DNA of 8,869 bases from CAZKCI01 sp964551475. GTDB lineage: Bacteria; Auribacterota; Erginobacteria; Erginobacterales; CAZKCI01. Positions 6,401-8,869 of this stretch are shown here, piece after piece (the first letter of the stretch is position 1; each line of letters begins with the position of its first letter). A program made the position numbers and the translations under genes. The DNA is taken from assembly GCA_964551475.1 (NCBI GenBank), contig CAZKCI010000054.1, positions 1-8,869 on the forward strand. The letters are read 5' to 3'. The notes beneath the pieces are model-generated. The model saw only the letters and a program-made list of their open reading frames with translations, ran no database searches and was not told the origin of the DNA.

Positions 6401-8493
6401 ACGTCGCCCAGGATCCCCGTTTCGAAGCCGTCGGAGAAGGGGAAGGAGGCGGTGGCCGCGGAGGGGCTGGGGACGGGTGTCGGGGGAGGAGTGACGGTCG
6501 CTGTCGCCGAGGGGGCGGGGCTGGGCGTCCGGTATCCCTCCGGCGTGGGGGTGACGCTGGGAGTGGGGGAGGGTGAAGCCGTCGGCGTCGGCGACGGCGA
6601 GGGGGTGGCGCTGGGCTCCGGCGACGGGGTCGGGCTGGGCGTGCGGTACCCTTCCGGCGTCGGCGTGGGGCTGAAGTCGGGCCGTCTCGCCGCCACCTCG
6701 TTCGACCACCTCCGCTCGTAGGTGACGCTGGACACGCCGTCGGTGTTGGCCTGGAGGCTGGCCACCCGGTAATAATACGTTGTCCCCGGCGCTCCCTCGC
6801 TGTCGGTGTACGAGGTGTAGCTTATGGCCGAGGCGGTGAGCTTCTGGTAGATCCCCGTCGCGTCCGCCAGCTCCGGCTCGTAGGCCGTCCCCGCCCCGTC
6901 GTCGCCGTTGTGCGAGGAGGAACGGTACAGGTGGTACGAGGTGTCCGGTGTGGTGCAGGCGTCCCAGGCGACCACCACGCGGTCCTTGGTCTCCTCGACC
7001 ACCTGCAGGTTCGTGACCAACGGGGGGGGAGGAAAATGGAGCTCGCCGGAAGCGTAGTAGCCGCCGGACCCCTCGTAGAGGAGGTCGGTCTGTTGGCTCC
7101 AGGCCATGGCGCGGGTGATCTCGTAGTTGTCCTGGTTGTCGCAGCGGACCGTGACGTGATGGTCGAGGTCGACGCGGTAGGCCACGCTGCCGGCAGCGTC
7201 GATCCGGTCGAGCGCCCCGGCGGTCGGGTGGTTGGACGAGCTGTGGGCGACCGTCACCACCGCGTACCGCGGGCTCATCTGGTTGAGGAAGTCCGCCGAG
7301 CTCGACCCGTCGCTCCCGTGGTGATGGACCTTGTAGATGTCGGTGTCGGCGAGTTCGGCGCTCGCCCCCGCGTAGCTGTACGTCGGGTTGTCGTCGAGGA
7401 TCCATTGCTCCCCGGTGGAATCGGCGGCGTCGCCTCCCTGGAGAAAAACGGAATCCCCGCACCGGATCTGGATGACCCCGGACCAGGGGTTGTCCTCGGT
7501 GGCGGACCCGGGCTCCGTTTTGGCGGCCAGCACCCGGGCTTCGATGTAGGGGTCCCAGCCCGGTCCCAGGTCCGTGTCCGGGCCGCTCAGATAGTGGCCG
7601 GCGTTGTAGTAGTAGACGTTGCAGCCGCCCTCGTCCGCGTTGAGGTCCCCGATGAAGCTGTCGTATGCGCTCTTGACCCCCGGGTTCCAGCGGACGTTCT
7701 CGTAGTAGTTGAGGACGTTGTACCGTTTCACCGCCATGTCGAGGCCGGAGATGTGGTCGGCCCCGGGGGCCGAGAGCACCATGTAATAGAGGGTGCCGCC
7801 CTCCCCGATCTTGGAGTCCAGGAACTGCCCCAGAGCCTCGGAAGAATCGGTGCTGTACCCGCCGTCAAAGAGCAGGTTCCGGTCGTCGGCGGTGTCGAGC
7901 AGGCCGTCCTCCCCGGGAAACTCGTAGTAGACCGCGTCCCCGTACTGTCCGGTCGATCCCTGGAGGGTCCAGCTCAGGTAGGTGACCCGCAGGTACCGGC
8001 GGCTGATGATCCGGACGTCGTCCAGGGCCAGATTCCCATAGCTCTTGGTATAGCTGAACTTGACGCGGGATGAGCCGGAGTTGACGGCGAGTGACGGAGA
8101 GGTCGTCCCCGAGAGCGGGAGGGGCGACAGGGAGGTGATCGAGTTCCAGGAACCGCCGTACATCTCTTCGACCAGGAGGCTGCTGGTTTCGTCCGTGGCC
8201 GACCCCCGGTACCAGAACCGGAGCTCCGTCCCCGATTCCGCCGCGAAGGCGGCGGTGGTGACGGAGTCGCCGGTGTTGTCGAGCATGAGCGAAGGGGCGC
8301 CGGCGCCGTAATCAGCGGAGGAGGTATAAACGTCGGAGTCCGCATTGCAGTTGGTGAAGATCCAGCTCGCCGGGCGGACCCCGAGCTCGAAATTATCGAA
8401 TCCTTCGTTGATGAGGACGGCGGCGGGGGAGGGGGCGGGGAGGGGGAAGAGCGGAAGGGCGAGAAGAAGCGAAAACACCCACCTTCTCTTCAT
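3412..8493 (-). CDS. large secreted mosaic protein with MBL-fold, FN3, SBBP propeller and DxDxDG repeats
   Basis: This 1693-residue protein has a clear signal peptide (1-25) and no obvious anchor at the C-terminus. Modules in order: jelly-roll, choice-of-anchor/MAM-like (26-165, ending LALDDVRI); ComEC/Rec2-type metallo-beta-lactamase fold (168-455); fibronectin III (492-602); Thr/Pro/Ser linker (605-683); second MAM-like jelly-roll (684-840, ending YAIDDVEV); linker (841-917); seven SBBP repeats (924-1375); linker (1378-1445); six 40-residue DxDxDG repeats (1453-1693). ATG at 8493 is fixed by AAGGAGG 9 bases upstream and by the signal peptide. The MBL fold has lost the first two His of HxHxDH (APGADH), so metal binding may be partial. 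Most modules are binding or structural, suggesting a cell-surface or secreted adhesion, matrix or sensing role. It converges on zwf with a 10-base gap, and its last repeats match the partial gene at the left edge. Domain families are assigned by motif recognition; the overall function is unknown. Confidence 0.93.
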   Translation of the reverse strand: MKRRWVFSLLLALPLFPLPAPSPAAVLINEGFDNFELGVRPASWIFTNCNADSDVYTSSADYGAGAPSLMLDNTGDSVTTAAFAAESGTELRFWYRGSATDETSSLLVEEMYGGSWNSITSLSPLPLSGTTSPSLAVNSGSSRVKFSYTKSYGNLALDDVRIISRRYLRVTYLSWTLQGSTGQYGDAVYYEFPGEDGLLDTADDRNLLFDGGYSTDSSEALGQFLDSKIGEGGTLYYMVLSAPGADHISGLDMAVKRYNVLNYYENVRWNPGVKSAYDSFIGDLNADEGGCNVYYYNAGHYLSGPDTDLGPGWDPYIEARVLAAKTEPGSATEDNPWSGVIQIRCGDSVFLQGGDAADSTGEQWILDDNPTYSYAGASAELADTDIYKVHHHGSDGSSSADFLNQMSPRYAVVTVAHSSSNHPTAGALDRIDAAGSVAYRVDLDHHVTVRCDNQDNYEITRAMAWSQQTDLLYEGSGGYYASGELHFPPPPLVTNLQVVEETKDRVVVAWDACTTPDTSYHLYRSSSHNGDDGAGTAYEPELADATGIYQKLTASAISYTSYTDSEGAPGTTYYYRVASLQANTDGVSSVTYERRWSNEVAARRPDFSPTPTPEGYRTPSPTPSPEPSATPSPSPTPTASPSPTPSVTPTPEGYRTPSPAPSATATVTPPPTPVPSPSAATASFPFSDGFETGILGDVWTVQTTVAGRVRVDTAYPCSGSYAALLDCSPSGSYSTAAIVLAIDLAGQSEVKLNFSWREFLDENHAADGVFISDNQGESWHQAYSFNSGPQSCTDLSLDLDAAAADGGLSYNDRFWIKFQFYDDFSIPSDGYAIDDVEVRRAATPTPSPTASPSPSPTPEGYRTPTPTPSPSPSPSPSPTPSRTPTPTPTPEGYLTPTPTPSPSVTPSVTPTPTATPVNLICLPALAYSTYLGGNGDDCALSLALGPNGEAYVTGSTWSVAFPTANPYQPTLAPASADAFLAALSPSGSSLIFSTYLGGSYEDTGRGVRVDPDACAYIVGDTRSYDFPTLNAYQPSFNGTSSASDAFLSKFNSSGSALVFSTFLGGRSGEDRGQALAISQNREIFIAGFSKSAYFPTLNAYQATRAGSSDVFVAKFASTGTTLQFSTFIGGSSNDEAAGIAIDAAGNAYLTGYTQSSAYPTLNAFQASFRYYSDAFITAVSSSGSSLIYSSYLGGTGYDLAYGIALDGDLSPVLVGKTNSLNFPTQQPYQAGRSGDYDVFLSRVSTSGEELVYSSFLGGYGADLGAAVDLDSRGEIYLTGTTASLNFPTRSPGQASLAGGEDAFALIFSSAGDELVFSTFLGGYGSDQGCAIAVDGARSAYLSGYTLSADFPTLGAYQAAWGGSGTDAFVSKIAWSCHLTTPSPSPEGYRTPTPAPSSTPPPTPLPSATPSPSPSATASPASETTPSPASPRTPSPTPTCGPSVAPERAVIQSGDYDGDAAADPAIFRPSAGLWSVRNITRLYFGNSTDQAGPGDYDGDGTAEIAVFRASSGLWSIAGLSRLYFGGLNDRAAPGDYDGDGSCDIGIFRENGGLWSIRSLTRFYFGATGDWPIPGDHSGDGTAEGGLYRASSGQWLIRNLTRFYFGVSADWPVAGDYDGTGRRSFGIFRPCSGMWGLRDLTRLYYGNCFDYPQPGDYNGDGTDDPAIFRESTGMWSARNLTRAYFGATGDIPVTR
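3415..4137 (-). repeat. six tandem 40-residue (120-base) DxDxDG repeats
   Basis: Repeats begin at residues 1453, 1493, 1533, 1573, 1613 and 1653, so the period is exactly 40 residues with no insertions. The pattern is GDYDGDGxxDxAIFRxSxGxW followed by SxRxLTRxYFGxxxDxP. The DxDxDG loop is a calcium-binding type seen in FG-GAP/VCBS-like repeats. Unit 4 (GDHSGDG) and unit 5 (GDYDGTG) have altered loops. The array ends with GATGDIPVTR, part of the way into a next junction. Six such units could close into a small beta-propeller; this is inference. Confidence 0.88.
4159..4362 (-). repeat. Thr/Pro/Ser linker C with one PEGYRTP motif
   Basis: Residues 1378-1445 are low-complexity Pro/Ser/Thr/Ala. 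PEGYRTP occurs once, at 1385-1391, right after the propeller. The stretch probably forms an extended, possibly glycosylated spacer between propeller and terminal repeats. Confidence 0.8.
4369..5724 (-). repeat. seven SBBP beta-propeller repeats
   Basis: Residues 924-1375 hold seven copies of a 64-67-residue unit. The [FY]S[TS][YF][LI]GG motif starts at 927, 992, 1059, 1124, 1188, 1252 and 1316, and each copy is followed by G-D/E-D-type residues, a YxxG strand and an FPTxxxYQ-like motif (for example FPTANPYQ, FPTLNAYQ, FPTQQPYQ, FPTRSPGQ), then DAF or DVF. This matches the SBBP family (seven-bladed propeller repeats). Seven units would make one closed propeller. Such propellers usually mediate binding on the cell surface; the ligand is unknown. 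Confidence 0.9.
5743..5973 (-). repeat. Thr/Pro/Ser linker B with two PEGYxTP motifs
   Basis: Residues 841-917 are almost wholly Thr, Pro and Ser. PEGYRTP starts at 858 and PEGYLTP at 890. The DNA is a degenerate GGCGTC/GGCGTG-type repeat on the plus strand. Confidence 0.85.
5861..5892 (+). other. G-quadruplex-capable tract in linker B
   Basis: The plus strand has six runs of three to five G within 32 bases (at 5861, 5866, 5873, 5878, 5884 and 5890) with loops of one to four bases. It is a by-product of Pro/Ser codons on the minus strand and lies on the template strand of that gene. Effect on transcription is unknown. Confidence 0.45.
5974..6444 (-). other. domain: second jelly-roll (MAM-like) module
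   Basis: Residues 684-840 run from FPFSDGFETG to YAIDDVEVRR. The opening F-x-x-G-F-E, the ISDNQGESWHQ strand and the closing I-D-D-V are typical of MAM/choice-of-anchor jelly-roll domains in bacterial exported proteins. Such domains usually bind carbohydrate or protein partners. Three Cys (717, 727, 792) could form a disulfide. Confidence 0.7.
6445..6681 (-). repeat. Thr/Pro/Ser linker A with two PEGYRTP motifs
   Basis: Residues 605-683 separate the FN3 domain from the second jelly-roll. PEGYRTP starts at 613 and 651, each time following PT or TPT and leading into a Ser/Pro/Thr tract, so the linker looks like a duplicated unit of about 38 residues. Confidence 0.82.
6688..7020 (-). other. domain: fibronectin type III
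   Basis: Residues 492-602 contain VTNLQVVEETKDRVVVAWD, the first FN3 strands with the conserved Trp (W510), then YHLYRSS, and TTYYYRVASLQ, the conserved Tyr-rich F strand, ending in WSNEV. An acidic, Gly-rich insert (HNGDDGAGT) sits in the middle. It probably serves as a spacer or binding module next to the MBL-fold domain. Confidence 0.82.
7129..7992 (-). other. domain: ComEC-type metallo-beta-lactamase fold with damaged metal motif
   Basis: Residues 168-455 follow the order of the extracellular ComEC/Rec2 MBL domain: YGDAVYYEFP (family: GDAILI), LLFDGG, SAPGADHISGL (family: SHPHADHIGGL), SVFLQGGDA (family: LLTGDA, D355), YKVHHHGSDGS (family: KVPHHGSxxS, H391 or H392) and NHPTAGALDRI (H422). 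The first two His of HxHxDH are Ala242 and Gly244, while D246 and H247 remain. The Zn1 half of a classical two-metal site is therefore likely lost. It may be a binding domain, a one-metal enzyme or an inactive hydrolase. ComEC itself is a membrane competence protein; here the domain is in a soluble secreted context. Confidence 0.75.
7999..8421 (-). other. domain: N-terminal jelly-roll (choice-of-anchor/MAM-like) module
   Basis: Residues 25-165 begin VLINEGFDNFELGVRPASW and end LALDDVRII. The G-F-D-N-F opening, a buried L-R-F-W-Y-R strand and the closing D-D-V-x-I match bacterial choice-of-anchor and MAM-like domains. It directly precedes the MBL fold without a linker. Confidence 0.65.
8419..8493 (-). 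other. signal peptide of the mosaic protein
   Basis: MKRRW is the basic n-region, VFSLLLALPLF the hydrophobic core, and PAPSPAA the small-residue c-region. There is no Cys, so it is a Sec signal peptidase I substrate, probably cut after Ala24 or Ala25. The Pro-rich end is unusual. Confidence 0.85.
8425..8446 (+). other. tight G-quadruplex motif over the signal-peptide codons
   Basis: Four G runs of 5, 5, 4 and 5 bases (8425-8429, 8431-8435, 8437-8440, 8442-8446) are separated by single bases A, C and A. Single-base loops make this a very strong quadruplex candidate. It is on the template strand of the mosaic-protein gene, codons 16-23, about 115-135 bases after the predicted transcription start. 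Confidence 0.6.
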
Positions 8494-8502
8494 CTGAGCC
8501 TG

Positions 8503-8509
8503 CCTCCTT
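8503..8509 (-). promoter_or_regulatory. Shine-Dalgarno of the mosaic-protein gene, displayed in a hairpin loop
   Basis: AAGGAGG on the minus strand lies 9 bases before ATG 8493 and settles that start. GCCTGC (8517-8512) and GCAGGC (8503-8498) flank it and can pair as a 6-bp stem with an 8-base loop holding all but the last base of the Shine-Dalgarno. Confidence 0.8.
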
Positions 8510-8567
8510 GCGCAGGCGGCTGGCCGGGGAACCGCCGTGGACCGGAGGCGCTGCCGACCGAAGACCC

Positions 8568-8596
8568 ATTAATGTTTATCGGCTGCGATTTGTCAA
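8568..8596 (-). promoter_or_regulatory. sigma70-type promoter for the mosaic-protein gene
   Basis: Read on the minus strand, a perfect TTGACA (8596-8591) is followed by 17 bases and ATTAAT (8573-8568), 4 of 6 to consensus. The start point would be near 8561, giving a leader of about 68 bases that contains the Shine-Dalgarno hairpin. The local A/T-rich island stands out in GC-rich surroundings. Confidence 0.6.
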
Positions 8597-8835
8597 TCCA
8601 TACGTCGCTCGAATTTCCCCGAAATTTCAAATAAAGGCCCGGAAGTGTCAGCTGCTGATCGGGGATGGGTGCTGCTCCAGGACACCAGATCCCCGCTTCT
8701 CGCTCGGATCGTGTCCACCGCCGTAAATATCTCGTCATTCTCGCTGACGTATTGCGGTGCATCCGGAGAATACAATGACTGGTACACGGGGATGAACTTC
8801 CGTCCTCCCGCTTCCCCGGCCAACACATTGAGCAT
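8593..8835 (-). CDS. 80-codon open frame of unknown status
   Basis: An ATG-started frame of 80 residues ends at TGA 8595-8593, a stop that falls inside the TTGACA -35 box of the next gene. Residue use (KFIPVYQSLYSPDAP, YVSENDEIFTAVDTIR) looks more like a real protein than the Arg/Pro-rich shadow frames nearby, and codon use is less GC3-biased than in zwf. I recognise no family, signal peptide or membrane segment. There is no well-spaced Shine-Dalgarno: AGGGG abuts the ATG. The same frame is open upstream to the window edge except for one TAG two codons before the ATG, so it could be the tail of a longer gene broken by that stop. It may equally be non-coding. It covers most of the 376 bases upstream of 8493; 8836-8869 shows nothing more. 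Confidence 0.3.
   Translation of the reverse strand: MLNVLAGEAGGRKFIPVYQSLYSPDAPQYVSENDEIFTAVDTIRARSGDLVSWSSTHPRSAADTSGPLFEISGKFERRMD
8612..8626. promoter_or_regulatory. 15-bp palindrome upstream of the mosaic-gene promoter
   Basis: AATTTCCCCGAAATT has perfect 6-bp arms (AATTTC and GAAATT) around CCC. It lies 15 bases upstream of the -35 box of the minus-strand promoter, a usual place for an activator site. No specific regulator is recognised. Confidence 0.4.
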
Positions 8836-8869
8836 CCCCTACATCATTTGCTCGATGCACCGGCGAGTC

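Noticed and set aside
5743..6681. CRISPR-like or minisatellite array suggested by the repeating GGCGTC/GGCGTG text
   Set aside because: The repeats are short, irregular and in frame, and encode Thr/Pro/Ser linkers. There are no spacers of constant length.
6910..8073. 387-codon plus-strand frame opposite the FN3 and MBL domains
   Set aside because: Its Val/Gly/Arg/Asp-rich composition lacks motifs, and the minus strand in the same place encodes recognisable domains in order.
8716..8779. Possible plus-strand promoter around TACAAT near 8771
   Set aside because: The nearest -35-like boxes are 13 or 21 bases away and no gene follows on the plus strand inside the window.
8490..8828. 112-codon minus-strand frame overlapping the promoter and leader of the mosaic gene
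   Set aside because: Its composition is Arg/Pro/Ser-rich with no motif, and it would run across the -35, -10 and Shine-Dalgarno of the next gene.

Overview
The window is GC-rich bacterial DNA with the standard genetic code. Four genes sit in two convergent pairs: a gene ending at 133 (+) faces an esterase-like lipoprotein gene (285-1676, -), and zwf (1986-3401, +) faces a very large secreted mosaic-protein gene (3412-8493, -). The esterase-like gene and zwf diverge from a 309-base spacer. The phylum cannot be read from the sequence. Signal peptides, a lipobox and Thr/Pro/Ser-linked extracellular modules suggest a bacterium that exports large modular proteins, the style common in environmental and candidate-phylum genomes.

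Left part (1-284): the last 43 codons of an exported-type protein end in a 40-residue calcium-loop repeat. A perfect 14-bp hairpin that can terminate both strands follows. Then comes the 463-residue erythromycin-esterase-superfamily protein, predicted to be a lipoprotein and translated from TTG.

Spacer (1677-1985): it holds a good minus-strand promoter (TTGACG, 17 bases, TCTACT) for the esterase-like gene. On the plus strand it holds an extended -10 box and a 42-codon open frame that looks like the decayed N-terminus of an ABC-transporter ATPase, with most of its P-loop region deleted. The stop of this remnant lies inside the probable Shine-Dalgarno of zwf.

Middle (1986-3411): a complete glucose-6-phosphate dehydrogenase gene with all core motifs. 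Its stop codon lies in the loop of a 9-bp hairpin in the 10-base gap to the next gene.

Right part (3412-8869): the 1693-residue protein reads, from its N-terminus: signal peptide, jelly-roll (choice-of-anchor/MAM-like) domain, ComEC-type metallo-beta-lactamase fold with a damaged metal motif, fibronectin III domain, linker, second jelly-roll, linker, seven SBBP propeller repeats, linker, and six 40-residue DxDxDG repeats that end in the same phase as the partial gene at the left edge. The linkers carry five PEGYxTP motifs whose codons differ but whose residues do not. Upstream are a strong ribosome-binding site, a TTGACA-17-ATTAAT promoter and a 15-bp palindrome. An 80-codon frame of unknown status fills most of the rest.

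The genes do not form an obvious pathway. zwf is cytoplasmic NADPH metabolism; the other three products act outside the cytoplasm. The most unusual parts are the mosaic protein (damaged metallo-hydrolase site, invariant linker motif, tail shared with the neighbour) and the ABC ATPase remnant upstream of zwf.
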